This document shows positions 18,372 to 27,090 of a stretch of 64,000 nucleotides of DNA, in pieces (the stretch's first letter is position 1; each line of letters opens with the position of its first letter). The notes below the pieces were generated by a model. It was not told where the DNA came from. It saw nothing but the letters and a program-made list of their open reading frames with translations, and ran no database searches. A program made the position numbers and the translations under genes. Source of the DNA: Hyphomicrobiales bacterium (GTDB lineage Bacteria; Pseudomonadota; Alphaproteobacteria; Rhizobiales; Rhizobiaceae); NCBI GenBank assembly GCA_900465915.1, contig UBKJ01000020.1, forward strand, positions 42,400-106,399, given 5' to 3'.

Positions 18372-18466
18372 AGCGCGTCGCGATCTTTCAGATTCGCTCC
18401 ATACGCTTCAGGTTTTTGATTTTACGCATGTCTCCCGAAACCGGGTCCACTTTCGGGAGACATGCT
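18372..18466. repeat. Dispersed palindromic repeat between convergent genes, possible bidirectional terminator
   Basis: A perfect 15-bp inverted repeat, GCATGTCTCCCGAAA at 18426-18440 and TTTCGGGAGACATGC at 18451-18465, surrounds the 10-base loop CCGGGTCCAC. It fills the space between the stops of rfbD and the AraC-type gene. From memory, the flank (GCGCGTCGCGATC, GATTCGCTCCATACG, TTTTGATTTTACGCATG) resembles palindromic intergenic repeats that are abundant in Rhizobiales genomes. It has no T-tract, so termination is likely but unproven. A short relative of the left flank may stand at 10210-10243. Confidence 0.65.
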
Positions 18467-19489
18467 TCAGGCCGGCGCCACGCCGCGGCGCGCGGCCTGC
18501 GAGGACAAATGGTCCTGGAAGGTCAGCACGCCCGTCTCGGGCGGCAGCGGGATCGCCATTTCGCGCGCCTCGCGCGGCGTCATCCCGAAGCGCGCCTTGA
18601 ACAACTTGCCGAACTGCGTGCCGTCGTGGAAGCCGCAATGATAGGAGATCTCCTTCAGCGAAAGCGGCTTTCCGGTCCGGTTGATCAGCATGCGATAGGC
18701 GAGGTCGAGCCGCTTGTCGCGCACCACCCGCGCCACGCCGCCGTCCGTCTCGAACATGCGGTAGAGATGCGAGCGCGAGATGCGGAAATATTGCATGATC
18801 GCCGGCGGCCCGAACAGCGGATTGGCCAGGTTGGCGTCGATATAATCGAGGACGCGGCGGCGCATCGGCTGGTTGACCGGCATGTCGGGCAGCGACTGGC
18901 CCATGCGGTTGACGCAGGCGACGAGCAGCGTCAGCATCGCCTGCTCGGCGGCCTCGATCTCGGCCGCGTTCAACTGCGGGAACACGTCCGACAGGCCCTT
19001 GAGATATTCGATCAGAAGCCGCGTGCCGGCCCCGGTCCCGGGCAGCACCATGCCGTGCAGGTTGCGCCCGCCGGCGGCCTTCTCCAGCTCGGCGCGCGGC
19101 AGGATCACCGAAATGCGCGCCCCGGCCTCGGCTTCGCTGTTCACCACCTGCGCCAGGTCGATGATGACGATGTCGCCGGGCCGGGCCGCCACGTCGACAT
19201 TGTTGAAATCGCCCCACAGGCGGCCCGCGATCAGCACCTGGATGAGGTAATGATCCATGCCGCCCTGCGCGATGACGTTGCGCGTGCGCCGGTAGATCTG
19301 GCCGTTGAAGGTGGTGGCCCCGATGGTCATCACGCCCAGCGGCCGCGAGCGCATCGTGCCGGCGAAGCCCTTTTCGTCCGGGTTGCGGATATCGGAGACG
19401 TCGTAGATGGGCTTGACGGCCGCGCGCCAGAATTCGTCGCGAATCTTCGGATCGAACATATCCGTCGAAAGGAAGAGTTCCTTGCTCAT
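18467..19489 (-). CDS. AraC-family transcriptional regulator
   Basis: The start at 19489 (MSKELFLSTD) is chosen for GGAG 5 bases upstream. The 340-residue protein has an N-terminal sensing part of the AraC_binding_2 kind (residues about 30-190; FNGQIYRRTRN, GDIVIIDLAQ) and a C-terminal double helix-turn-helix (about 225-320). There DYIDANLANPLFGPPAI, RISRSHLYRMFE and SLKEISYHCGFHDGTQFGKL, then FKARFGMTPREARE, are the AraC signature elements. It lies next to the rhamnose operon tail to tail, and a long AT-rich gap precedes it. Its ligand and targets are unknown. Confidence 0.9.
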   Translation of the reverse strand: MSKELFLSTDMFDPKIRDEFWRAAVKPIYDVSDIRNPDEKGFAGTMRSRPLGVMTIGATTFNGQIYRRTRNVIAQGGMDHYLIQVLIAGRLWGDFNNVDVAARPGDIVIIDLAQVVNSEAEAGARISVILPRAELEKAAGGRNLHGMVLPGTGAGTRLLIEYLKGLSDVFPQLNAAEIEAAEQAMLTLLVACVNRMGQSLPDMPVNQPMRRRVLDYIDANLANPLFGPPAIMQYFRISRSHLYRMFETDGGVARVVRDKRLDLAYRMLINRTGKPLSLKEISYHCGFHDGTQFGKLFKARFGMTPREAREMAIPLPPETGVLTFQDHLSSQAARRGVAPA

Positions 19490-20072
19490 GAATGCTCCGC
19501 AAACCTGCAACAAGCCGTCAGACAAACGCGCCAGTTGTAGGGTCAAATCCCCTTCGCGTCAATTTGCCTTGATAAGCGTTCGATGGACGAAGTTGGAATC
19601 AAAAAGATTCAATTATATATTTCAATCTGAATAATATATGTAGAAAGCGCCATGATATGGAAAAAATATATTATAAAAACACCATGGAGTATATTTTTTA
19701 TTATATATGTTTAAGCGGCGCAAGAATTTTTTCAATGGAAATTTCCCAATGGGGCGATTGGTGAAACTTATTTGGAAAACAACGTCTATCGATTAGCGCA
19801 ATCTGCAACAGGTAATAGGACGAAAACAAACAAAGCCCGGTTCCTGTGCTGAAACTCCGCCGGCGGAAGGCGGCGCGTACGCCGCCGCGCGATACGGATG
19901 CGCGCTTGGGCGGATATCGGTAGGCCGGGACTGAAAAATATCCGGCTGATAAGGGCTTTTAACTTTAGCGGACCTGATATAAAGGTCCCCGGTCAGTCTG
20001 AATTATTTCGGTTGGGAAAATAGGGGACGGTCGTGTCAGGTCGGTAGACCGGCTTTGGCCGAGGGGTTAGCG
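19490..20072. other. AT-rich regulatory gap between divergent genes
   Basis: About 580 bases without a gene. Bases 19590-19780 are strikingly AT-rich with long A/T runs (for example around 19660-19715), unlike anything else in the window. The gap must hold the promoters of the AraC-type gene and of the glycosyltransferase on the other side. AT-rich DNA is what H-NS-like proteins such as MucR bind; such a site here is inference. Confidence 0.5.
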
Positions 20073-20831
20073 GTGAATAAAATTAATATGTTCTGGCTCG
20101 GCCAGAAGCTCGGTCCGGTCCATGCGGCCTGCGTGCGCTCGTTTCTGCGTCATGGCCACGAGGTGGTGCTGCATTGCTATGACGCGCCGCTCGACATGCC
20201 GGCCGGGGTGACGACCTTCGACGCCAACCGGCTGATGCCGGAAGGCGAGATCATCCGGCACAGGGCTTCCGGCAGCCTCGCCTTGGGTTCGAACCGGTAT
20301 CGTTACCGCCTGCTGCGGGAAGGCTTCGGCCTGTATGTCGATTGCGACGTCTTCTGCGTCCGGCCGTTCGACTTCGACGGCTATGTCTTCGGTTACGAAT
20401 ATAACCACAAGTTCAACAGCGCCGTTCTCGACCTGCCGCCGGAAAGCGAGCTCGCGAGCCGCTTGCTCCAATCGGCCTCCGACGATTTCTTCATCCCGCC
20501 CTGGCTGTCGGACAAGAAGCGGCGCAAGGACCGGATCAAGCGCTATATCGGCATGGGCAAGCACGTCTCCACCCGGCCCTGGGGCGTGATTGGCCCCGAT
20601 CTCCTGACCTGGCACGTCAAGGACCTGGGGCTGGAGAAGGAGGCGAAGCCGATCGATTTCTTCTATCCGCTGCACCACGACCATATCCGCCAGCTATGGT
20701 CGAAGGAGCTGCGCCTGGCCGATTTCACGACCAAAAACACCTACGCCATCCACCTCTATAATTCCTTCATCGAACGCTTCGGCTGGCCGGTGGAGGCGGG
20801 AACGCCGCTGCACGAGATCGTCGCAAGCTGA
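20073..20831 (+). CDS. Glycosyltransferase with DXD motif (capsular/GT32-like)
   Basis: A GTG at 20073 is taken as start because GAGGGG lies 7-8 bases upstream; the product is 252 residues. NKINMFWLGQKLGPVHAACVR is the opening typical of capsular polysaccharide/GT32-type sugar transferases. FGLYVDCDVFCVRPF carries the metal-binding D-C-D. Further segments, such as TRPWGVIGPDLLTWHV and TYAIHLYNSFIERFGW, resemble the conserved end of this family. It stands alone behind an AT-rich promoter region rather than in the main operons, so it may modify the polymer under separate control. Donor and acceptor are unknown. Confidence 0.8.
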   Translation: MNKINMFWLGQKLGPVHAACVRSFLRHGHEVVLHCYDAPLDMPAGVTTFDANRLMPEGEIIRHRASGSLALGSNRYRYRLLREGFGLYVDCDVFCVRPFDFDGYVFGYEYNHKFNSAVLDLPPESELASRLLQSASDDFFIPPWLSDKKRRKDRIKRYIGMGKHVSTRPWGVIGPDLLTWHVKDLGLEKEAKPIDFFYPLHHDHIRQLWSKELRLADFTTKNTYAIHLYNSFIERFGWPVEAGTPLHEIVAS

Positions 20832-20839
20832 TTGGGCCC

Positions 20840-20859
20840 AAGCCCCTCAATAGGGGCTT
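20840..20859. terminator. Bidirectional terminator between convergent genes
   Basis: AAGCCCCT (20840-20847), loop CAAT, AGGGGCTT (20852-20859) followed by T. The 8-bp stem overlaps the last codons of betB on the opposite strand and lies 8 bases after the glycosyltransferase stop, so it can serve both transcripts. Confidence 0.6.
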
Positions 20860-22310
20860 TCGACCTTGCCCATCTCCACGTACACCGTCTTGATCTGGCT
20901 GTAATGGGCGAGCGCGGCCGAGCCGTTCTCGCGGCCGACGCCGGACTGCTTGTAGCCGCCGAAGGGCACTTCCACCGGGGTGAGGTTATAGGCGTTGATC
21001 CAGCAGGTTCCCGCCTGCAACTGCCCGATCACGCGGTGGCCGCGGGCGAGGTCGGCGGTGAAGACGCCGGCGGCGAGGCCGAATTCGGTGGCGTTGGCGC
21101 GCGCGATCACCTCGTCCTCGCCGGAGAATTTGAGCACGCTCATCACCGGGCCGAAAATTTCTTCGCGCGCGATGGTCATGGCGTCGGTGACGCCGGTGAA
21201 GACGGTCGGCTCGATAAAGAAGCCGTCCGCGAAACCCTGCAATTCGGGAACGCCGCCGCCGCAGGCGAGCGACGCGCCCTCGGCCTTGCCCTTCTCGATA
21301 TAGGACAGCACCTTCTCGCGCTGGGCGGCGCTGACCAGCGGCCCCATCTGGGTGGCCTCGTCCAGCGGGTCGCCGATGCGGATGGCGCGGGTGCGCTCGA
21401 CCAGCCGCTGCACGAAGCGGTCGTGCACGGCCTCGTGCACGAAGACGCGCGTGCCGTTGGAGCAGACCTGCCCGGTGGAGTAGAAATTGCCCAGCATGGC
21501 GCCGCCGATGGCGCTTTCGAGATCGGCGTCGTCGAAGACGATCAGCGGCGACTTGCCGCCCAGCTCCATGGTGACGTGCTTCAATTGCTCGCCCGCCTGC
21601 GCCATGATGCGGCGGCCGGTGGGGACCGAGCCGGTCAGCGACACCTTGGCGGCGGCGGGATGCCCGACCAGCGCGGCGCCGACGTCGCCAAAACCCTGCA
21701 CGACGTTGTAGAGCCCGTCCGGCAGCCCGGCTTCCTTGTAAACCTCCGCCAGCGCCAGCGCCGAAAGCGGCGTGTTCTCGGACGGCTTGAAGATGAAGGC
21801 GTTGCCCATGGCGAGCGCCGGGGCGGATTTCCACGCCGCGATCTGGATCGGATAGTTCCACGCGCCGACGCCGACGCAGACCCCGAGCGGCTCGCGCCGC
21901 GTATAGGCGAAGGAGCCGCCGAGATCGACATATTCGCCGTTGAAGCCCGCGACCATGCCGCCCAAAAACTCCAGCGCATCCGCCGCCGAGGCGGCGTCCG
22001 CCACCAATGTCTCCTGCAGGGCCTTGCCGGTGTCGAGCGTTTCGAGCCGCGACAATTCGCGGTTTTTGGCGCGCAAAATCTCCGCCGCCCGCCGCAGCAC
22101 GCGGCCGCGCTCGACCGGCTTCAGCGCCGCCCAGCCGGCCTGCGCTTCTTGCGCCGCGGCGAAGGCCTGCCCGATCACCGCCGGCGTGGCCGAATGCAGC
22201 CGGGCGATCTCCTCGCCCGTCGCCGGATAGATCACCGGCAGCGGCCGTCCGGCCTTGTCCTCGACGAACCGGCCGCCGATGAAGTGGGAGGCTTGGGGTT
22301 GGGTTTGCAT
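20847..22310 (-). CDS. betB: Betaine-aldehyde dehydrogenase
   Basis: The 487-residue enzyme oxidises betaine aldehyde to glycine betaine with NAD(P), the second step of osmoprotectant synthesis from choline. Signatures are [18 protein letters not shown] with the catalytic glutamate, [16 protein letters not shown] with the nucleophilic cysteine, and [18 protein letters not shown] in the cofactor site. The ATG at 22310 has AGGAA 8 bases upstream. It lies downstream of betA, separated by a G-rich inverted repeat, in the order betI-betA-betB on the minus strand. Confidence 0.95.
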   Translation of the reverse strand: MQTQPQASHFIGGRFVEDKAGRPLPVIYPATGEEIARLHSATPAVIGQAFAAAQEAQAGWAALKPVERGRVLRRAAEILRAKNRELSRLETLDTGKALQETLVADAASAADALEFLGGMVAGFNGEYVDLGGSFAYTRREPLGVCVGVGAWNYPIQIAAWKSAPALAMGNAFIFKPSENTPLSALALAEVYKEAGLPDGLYNVVQGFGDVGAALVGHPAAAKVSLTGSVPTGRRIMAQAGEQLKHVTMELGGKSPLIVFDDADLESAIGGAMLGNFYSTGQVCSNGTRVFVHEAVHDRFVQRLVERTRAIRIGDPLDEATQMGPLVSAAQREKVLSYIEKGKAEGASLACGGGVPELQGFADGFFIEPTVFTGVTDAMTIAREEIFGPVMSVLKFSGEDEVIARANATEFGLAAGVFTADLARGHRVIGQLQAGTCWINAYNLTPVEVPFGGYKQSGVGRENGSAALAHYSQIKTVYVEMGKVESPY

Positions 22311-22332
22311 GGCTCAGTTCCTGGTTCGAGAG

Positions 22333-22440
22333 AGGAATAGGGGAGTAAGGGAATAGGGGAGTAGGGGAATATGTAGGAATTGGGGTGCGGGAACACGACC
22401 TCACATACTCCCTTATTCCCCTATTCCCTTACTCCCCTAC
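22333..22440. repeat. G-rich inverted repeat (long imperfect hairpin) between betA and betB
   Basis: Arms 22337-22371 and 22406-22440 are 35 bases each and match at 31 positions when folded. The left arm is a tandem run of GGGGAGTA/GGGAATA-like 7-8-mers; the right arm is its complement. The right arm touches the betA stop codon. A related element occurs at 31000-31155. On the minus transcript it could act as a strong stem between betA and betB and lower betB expression. Confidence 0.8.
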
Positions 22441-24092
22441 CGATCGGCCACTCTCCACCGCGGATTGATCCACGGCTCCTGATCGGACCGGGGCAGGGGC
22501 GTGCGGCCGAGGATGTGGTCGGCGGCCTTTTCGCCGGTCATGATCGACGGGCCGTTGAGATTGCCGTTGGTGATGCGCGGGAAGATGGAGGAATCGGCCA
22601 CGCGAAGATTGTCGACGCCGATCACCCGGCATTCGGGGTCGACCACGGCCATCGGGTCGGCGGCCGCGCCCATCCGGCAGGTGCCGCAGGGGTGGAAGGC
22701 GCTCTCGACATGGGCGCGGATGAAGGCGTCGATCTCCTCGTCGGACTGGACGCCGCTTCCCGGCTGGATCTCCGCGCCGCGATAGGGGGCGAAGGCCGCC
22801 TGGCCGAAAATCTCGCGCGTCAGCCGCACGCAATGGCGGAAATCCGCCCAGTCGTCCGCGTGCGACATGTAGTTGAAGCGGATGACGGGCTTTTCGCGCG
22901 GATTGGCGCTGCGCAAGGTCACGTCGCCGCGCGATTTTGAGCGCATCGGCCCGACATGGGCCTGGAAGCCGTGCGACCGCGCCGCCGCCTTGCCGTCGTA
23001 GCGGATGGCGACCGGCAGGAAGTGATACTGGATGTCGGGATATTCGACGCCCGCCTTCGAGCGCACGAAGGCGGCGGATTCGAAATGGTTGGTCGCGCCG
23101 TGGCCCGACTTGAAGAACAGCCATTCCGCCCCGATCATCGCCTTGGAGAACAGGTTCAGCTTGGAATAGAGCGTGATCGGCTGGGTGCATTCCTGCTGGA
23201 TATAGACCTCCAGATGGTCCTGCAGATTCTGGCCGACGCCGGGGCGGTCGGCGACCACCTCTATGCCGTGCTCCCTGAGATGGGCTGCGGGGCCTATGCC
23301 CGACAGCATCAGCAGTTTCGGCGAATTGATCGACGAGGCGGCGACGATCACCTCGCGCCGGGCGCGGATGGTCGCGAAGCTGCGCCCGGCCTCGATCTCG
23401 ACGCCGACGGCGCGCCGGCCCTCCAGCACGATCTTGCGCGCGAAGCCCTTGACCAGCTTGACGTTGGGCCGCTTCAGCGCCGGCTTGAGATAGGCGTTGG
23501 CGGCGGACCAGCGGCGGCCCTCGTGGATCGTCTGCTCCATCGGCCCGAAGCCTTCCTGCTTCTCGCCGTTATAATCGTCCGTCGTCTCGAAGCCCGCCTG
23601 CCGTCCGGCCTCGACGAAGGCGTGGAACAGCGGATTGTCGCGCTTGCCGCGCTGGACAAAGAGCGGCCCGTCCGTGCCGCGCCAGCCCGGCTGGCCGCCC
23701 TCGGCGTTCTCCATCCGCTTGAAATAGGGCAGCACATCGGCGAAGGCCCAGCCGTTCGCGCCGCTTTCCGCCCAATGGTCGAAGTCGCGCGCATGCCCGC
23801 GCACATAGACCATGCCGTTGATCGACGACGAGCCGCCCAACACCTTTCCGCGCGGCGTCACCAGGCTGCGGCCGCCCAAGTGCGGCTCCGGCTCGGTCGA
23901 AAAGCCCCAGTCGTAGGTCTCCATGTTCATCGGGAAGGACAGCGCCGCCGGCATCTGGATCAGCGGGCCGATGTCGGGCACGCCGTATTCGATCACGATC
24001 ACCGAGTGCCGCCCGTCCTCCGAGAGCCGGTAGGCCATGGCCGAGCCGGCCGAGCCGGAGCCGACGATGACGAAATCCGCCTCCATGGTCAT
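22437..24092 (-). CDS. betA: Choline dehydrogenase
   Basis: The 551-residue GMC-family flavoenzyme oxidises choline to betaine aldehyde. The FAD-binding motif [18 protein letters not shown] opens the protein. [18 protein letters not shown] (GMC signature 1), [17 protein letters not shown] (signature 2) and [10 protein letters not shown] with the active-site histidine follow. Start at 24092 overlaps the betI stop by 4 bases, so betI and betA are translationally coupled. Length agrees with BetA of enterics and rhizobia. Confidence 0.95.
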   Translation of the reverse strand: MTMEADFVIVGSGSAGSAMAYRLSEDGRHSVIVIEYGVPDIGPLIQMPAALSFPMNMETYDWGFSTEPEPHLGGRSLVTPRGKVLGGSSSINGMVYVRGHARDFDHWAESGANGWAFADVLPYFKRMENAEGGQPGWRGTDGPLFVQRGKRDNPLFHAFVEAGRQAGFETTDDYNGEKQEGFGPMEQTIHEGRRWSAANAYLKPALKRPNVKLVKGFARKIVLEGRRAVGVEIEAGRSFATIRARREVIVAASSINSPKLLMLSGIGPAAHLREHGIEVVADRPGVGQNLQDHLEVYIQQECTQPITLYSKLNLFSKAMIGAEWLFFKSGHGATNHFESAAFVRSKAGVEYPDIQYHFLPVAIRYDGKAAARSHGFQAHVGPMRSKSRGDVTLRSANPREKPVIRFNYMSHADDWADFRHCVRLTREIFGQAAFAPYRGAEIQPGSGVQSDEEIDAFIRAHVESAFHPCGTCRMGAAADPMAVVDPECRVIGVDNLRVADSSIFPRITNGNLNGPSIMTGEKAADHILGRTPLPRSDQEPWINPRWRVADR

Positions 24093-24673
24093 TTCCCCGC
24101 CGCGAGCTGAAGCGCGATATATTCCTCCACCAGCGCCGCCGCCTTTTCGGCGTCGGGCGTATCGCCGCCCAGCGCGTGGCGGATATAGAGCCCGTCGATC
24201 ATCGCGCCCGCGCCCTCGGCGATGTGATGCGCGCGCTCGCGCCCGGCGATCTGCGACAGCGCGTGCACGAGGTTGGAGTGCAGCCGCCAGGCGTAGACGC
24301 TCAAGAGCCGGCGCGTGTCCTCCGACTGCTGCGCATGGACGTAGAAGGTCAGCCACGCCGCCACCGTCTCCGGCGCGAACTGCGCGGCCGAGAAATTGAC
24401 CGCGACGATGGCCGCGATGCGCTCGCGCGGGGTTTCCGCCGCCTTGATCGCGGTCCTGAGATCGCGGCCCAGCTCGCGCAGCAGGTGCCGCATGGTGGCG
24501 AGGATCAGCTTGTCCTTGCCGCCGAAATAATGATGCGCCAGCGCCGGCGACACGCCGGCCTCATGCGCGATCTGCGCCACCGTCACGTCCAGCGAGCCGC
24601 GCTGGCCGATGGTGCGGATCGCGGCGTCGATCAGTTCGCGCCGCCGCAGCGGCTCCATTCCAACTCGGGGCAT
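24089..24673 (-). CDS. betI: TetR-family choline-responsive repressor
   Basis: The 194-residue repressor has an N-terminal helix-turn-helix ([44 protein letters not shown]) of the BetI subfamily and a ligand-binding helical C-terminus. It represses the bet operon in the absence of choline. GAGGA lies 3 bases before the ATG at 24673. A TTGATTG-N6-CAATCAA palindrome 40 bases upstream is the likely operator. Confidence 0.93.
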   Translation of the reverse strand: MPRVGMEPLRRRELIDAAIRTIGQRGSLDVTVAQIAHEAGVSPALAHHYFGGKDKLILATMRHLLRELGRDLRTAIKAAETPRERIAAIVAVNFSAAQFAPETVAAWLTFYVHAQQSEDTRRLLSVYAWRLHSNLVHALSQIAGRERAHHIAEGAGAMIDGLYIRHALGGDTPDAEKAAALVEEYIALQLAAGK

Positions 24674-24712
24674 GGTCCTCGTCCGTCTGTCTATTCAGGC
24701 TTTATCGTAGCG

Positions 24713-24732
24713 TTGATTGACTGGCCAATCAA
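24713..24732. promoter_or_regulatory. betI: Probable BetI operator
   Basis: TTGATTG-ACTGGC-CAATCAA is a perfect 7-bp inverted repeat with a 6-base centre, just upstream of betI. It fits the TTGATTG...CAATCAA pattern I recall for BetI sites in proteobacteria. The position suits repression of the betIAB promoter; it also lies about 70 bases before the GreA/GreB-family gene on the other strand. Confidence 0.7.
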
Positions 24733-24803
24733 TAAAAACCGCAGCCGAAACCCGTCCCGCCGCCGGGCTTGCAAGCGCCCGGAGGCCCGCCTACATTCGA
24801 TCC

Positions 24804-25280
24804 ATGAGCAGAGCATTCACCAAGGAGCAGGACGACGCGCCCGACGATCTGGGCGAGCGTCCGATCAGCCCGCACCGCAACCTCGTGACGCCGAACGGCC
24901 TCCGGCTGATCGACGCCGAGATCGCGCGGCTCCAGCGCGAGCTGGCCGAGGCCAACGTGGCGGGCGAGCGCTCCGCCGTGGCGCGCATTTCGCGCGACCT
25001 GCGCTACTGGGTCGCCCGGCGCGAGACGGCGGAAGTTTCCGAGCCGGACCCGGAAAGCGACGTGGTGCGCTTCGGCATGACGGTGGAGCTGGAGGATCTC
25101 GACGGCCACAGCCGGACCTGGACCATCGTCGGCGAGGACGAGGCCGACCCCGCCAAGGGCATGATCTCCCACGTCGCGCCGGTGGCGATCATGCTGTTCG
25201 GCAAGCCGGTCGGCGACGTGATCCGCATCAACGGCAAGGACTGGGAGATTGTCTCGGCCAGGCCGGCCGCCAACGGGTGA
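24804..25280 (+). CDS. GreA/GreB-family transcript elongation factor
   Basis: The 158-residue product from the ATG at 24804 (MSRAFTKEQDD) has a coiled-coil region (NGLRLIDAEIARLQRELAEA) and the C-terminal GreA/GreB domain (about residues 90-155; VGEDEADPAKGMISHVAPVA, then GKPVGDVIRINGKDWEIV). Such factors enter the secondary channel of RNA polymerase and stimulate transcript cleavage. The coiled coil is somewhat short compared with GreA, so it may be a paralogue of the Rnk/GreB kind. No clear shine-dalgarno precedes the start. Confidence 0.85.
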   Translation: MSRAFTKEQDDAPDDLGERPISPHRNLVTPNGLRLIDAEIARLQRELAEANVAGERSAVARISRDLRYWVARRETAEVSEPDPESDVVRFGMTVELEDLDGHSRTWTIVGEDEADPAKGMISHVAPVAIMLFGKPVGDVIRINGKDWEIVSARPAANG

Positions 25281-25287
25281 GGGCTGT

Positions 25288-25683
25288 TCAGCCGAGTTCG
25301 TCCGCCGCCACGGCATGATCGCGGAAGAACGCCTCCGCGCCCGCCTCGTCGATCTCGCCGGCCGCCACCCCCATGGTGAAGCTGTAGAGCAGCCCGTCGT
25401 CGGCGGCGAGCGCATAGCCGTTGACCGCCAGGAAGGTCAGCGCCGTGACGATGGCGGTGCGCTTGTTGCCGTCGACGAAAGCGTGGTTGCGCGCCAGCCC
25501 GAACACATAGGCCGCGGCGACGCCGGCATGGTCCGGCTCGCCGTAAAGCACCTTGTTCTGCGCGCGCGCCAGCGCCGATTCGAGGGCGTTTTCATCCCTG
25601 AGCCCCTGCGCGCCGCCGTGGCGCTGCAACTGCTCGACATGGATCGCCTCGACGAGGCGGCGCGAGAGGAATTGCCAGCTCAT
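25288..25683 (-). CDS. Doc-family (death on curing) toxin
   Basis: The 131-residue Fic/Doc protein contains HAFVDGNKRTA (residues about 66-76), the Doc form H-x-F-x-D-G-N-K-R. Doc of phage P1 phosphorylates EF-Tu and stops translation. The first codons overlap the antitoxin stop by 4 bases, the normal layout with the antitoxin first. Intact length and motif suggest an active toxin. It meets the GreA/GreB-family gene tail to tail. Confidence 0.9.
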   Translation of the reverse strand: MSWQFLSRRLVEAIHVEQLQRHGGAQGLRDENALESALARAQNKVLYGEPDHAGVAAAYVFGLARNHAFVDGNKRTAIVTALTFLAVNGYALAADDGLLYSFTMGVAAGEIDEAGAEAFFRDHAVAADELG

Positions 25684-25901
25684 TCGGCCAGCCGCTGCAA
25701 GGCGACCTTGTACTTGTCCATGACCTTGCGCGCGGCATCCATCTGCCGCTCGAACGTGTCGTCGACGGGTTCCAGCGTCAGGCCGGTCTGCGTCTCGACC
25801 AGCTGCAGCTTGTCGCCCGCATGCAGGTTCATCCGCTCCAGCACCTCCTTGGGCAGGATCACGCCTTCCGAATTGCCGATTTTGCGCAGGGTCACGTTCA
25901 T
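25680..25901 (-). CDS. AbrB/MazE-type antitoxin of the Doc toxin
   Basis: The 73-residue product MNVTLRKIGNSEGVILPKEV has the SpoVT-AbrB swapped-hairpin DNA-binding pattern (residues 1-45). The acidic and helical tail (DDTFERQMDAARKVMDKYK) would wrap the toxin. GGAGACGAG precedes the ATG at 25901. A CCGATGTTAT inverted repeat upstream is the probable autoregulatory site. Classical Doc partners with Phd, so this is the AbrB-type pairing. Confidence 0.88.
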   Translation of the reverse strand: MNVTLRKIGNSEGVILPKEVLERMNLHAGDKLQLVETQTGLTLEPVDDTFERQMDAARKVMDKYKVALQRLAE

Positions 25902-25910
25902 GGCTCGTCT

Positions 25911-25940
25911 CCGATGTTATAACCGATGATATAACATCGG
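25911..25940. promoter_or_regulatory. Palindromic operator of the toxin-antitoxin operon
   Basis: CCGATGTTAT (25911-25920) and ATAACATCGG (25931-25940) form a perfect 10-bp inverted repeat. The 10-base centre contains a third direct half-site, CCGATGATAT (25923-25932). It lies 10 bases before the antitoxin start codon on the minus strand, where autorepression by the antitoxin-toxin complex is expected. Confidence 0.75.
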
Positions 25941-25966
25941 CGCGCGCCTTTCAAGCCCGGCCCAGC

Positions 25967-26953
25967 CTACAGCCACCCCTTGCGCCGGAAATAGACCAGC
26001 GGCAGCAGGGCCGAGGCGACCATCAGGATCAGCGCCATGGGATAGCCCCAGCGCGAATGCAGCTCGGGCATGAAGGAGAAGTTCATGCCGTAGATCGAGG
26101 CCACCAGCGTCGGCGGCATGAAGCCGACGGCGGCGACGGAGAAGATCTTGATGATGGCGTTCTGCTCGACCGAGATCAGCCCCACCACGGTGTCGAGCAG
26201 GAAGGTGACCTTGTTGGAGAGGAAGTCGACATAGTTGGACAGCGACTGCGCGTCGCGCTCTAGCGACTTGATCCAGGCGCGGGCGTCCTTCTTGGCGGCG
26301 GTGTTGTTGACCGACAGATAGACCAGCATGCGGCTCATGCCGGCGAGGCTTTCCCGCACGCGTGACAGGAACGTGCCCTGGCCGCCGATATGGGTCAGCA
26401 TGTGGCGGAAATCCTGCGTGGTCATCGGCCGCGCGCCGGGATTGCGGCGATAGATGGAGTGCGAGGCGGCGTCGATCTTGCCGGCCACGCCCTCGAGGAT
26501 GTCGGCGAGGCGGTTGGTGGTGGCCTCGATCAGGCCGAGCATGATCGAAAGCCCGTTGCAGCGCGCCGGCAGCAGCCCGTTGCCGGGCTTGGCCGCGCGC
26601 ACGGTGTAGATGGAGAAGGAGCGCGGATTGGCGTAGCGCACCGTGATCAGCCGCGCCCCGTGCAGGATGAAGGTGACGGGCGACAATTCGCGATGGTCGA
26701 GATCGACCGCGTGCAGGATGGGCGCGGTGAGATAGAGCGCGCCGTTCTCGCTGTAGAAGCGGCTCGATTCCTCGATCTCGGTCATGTCCTCGCGGGTGGG
26801 GATGGAGATGTTGGTCCAGGCCTCGACGACATGGTCCTCGTTGACGCCGGGGGCGAAGATGTCGATCCAGATCACGTCGTCGGGCAGGGGCGATCCGGGT
26901 TCCAGCTCGACCTGTTCGAGATGATCGCCGGAAAGGCGGTGGAGCGTGATCAT
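25967..26953 (-). CDS. corA: CorA-family magnesium transporter
   Basis: The 328-residue protein has a long cytoplasmic N-terminal domain and two C-terminal membrane helices (AIIKIFSVAAVGFMPPTLVA, then YPMALILMVASALLPLVYF). The diagnostic loop motif GMN stands between them (SIYGMNFSFMPELH). The C-terminus is basic (RRKGWL), as usual. GAGGTG 9 bases upstream favours the ATG at 26953 over a GTG at 26962. CorA forms a pentameric Mg2+/Co2+ channel in the inner membrane. Confidence 0.94.
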   Translation of the reverse strand: MITLHRLSGDHLEQVELEPGSPLPDDVIWIDIFAPGVNEDHVVEAWTNISIPTREDMTEIEESSRFYSENGALYLTAPILHAVDLDHRELSPVTFILHGARLITVRYANPRSFSIYTVRAAKPGNGLLPARCNGLSIMLGLIEATTNRLADILEGVAGKIDAASHSIYRRNPGARPMTTQDFRHMLTHIGGQGTFLSRVRESLAGMSRMLVYLSVNNTAAKKDARAWIKSLERDAQSLSNYVDFLSNKVTFLLDTVVGLISVEQNAIIKIFSVAAVGFMPPTLVASIYGMNFSFMPELHSRWGYPMALILMVASALLPLVYFRRKGWL

Positions 26954-27090
26954 TAGGGACACCTCATGCGACTTGGATTGCGGAGCGCAGATTGCGCGAA
27001 ATTCGTTAAGGAATGGGCCGGGACGGGCGCATTGACAGCCCGCCGGGGGAAAGATACTCCATGCGCGCCGTCTGGAAAGGGTCGCCCGTC

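Noticed and set aside
17429..19540. 703-codon plus-strand frame across rfbD and the AraC gene
   Set aside because: It crosses the real genes and the palindrome in a wrong frame and has Arg-rich nonsense composition.
22324..22332. tRNA-like GGTTCGAGA piece
   Set aside because: No acceptor stem or cloverleaf could be formed around it.
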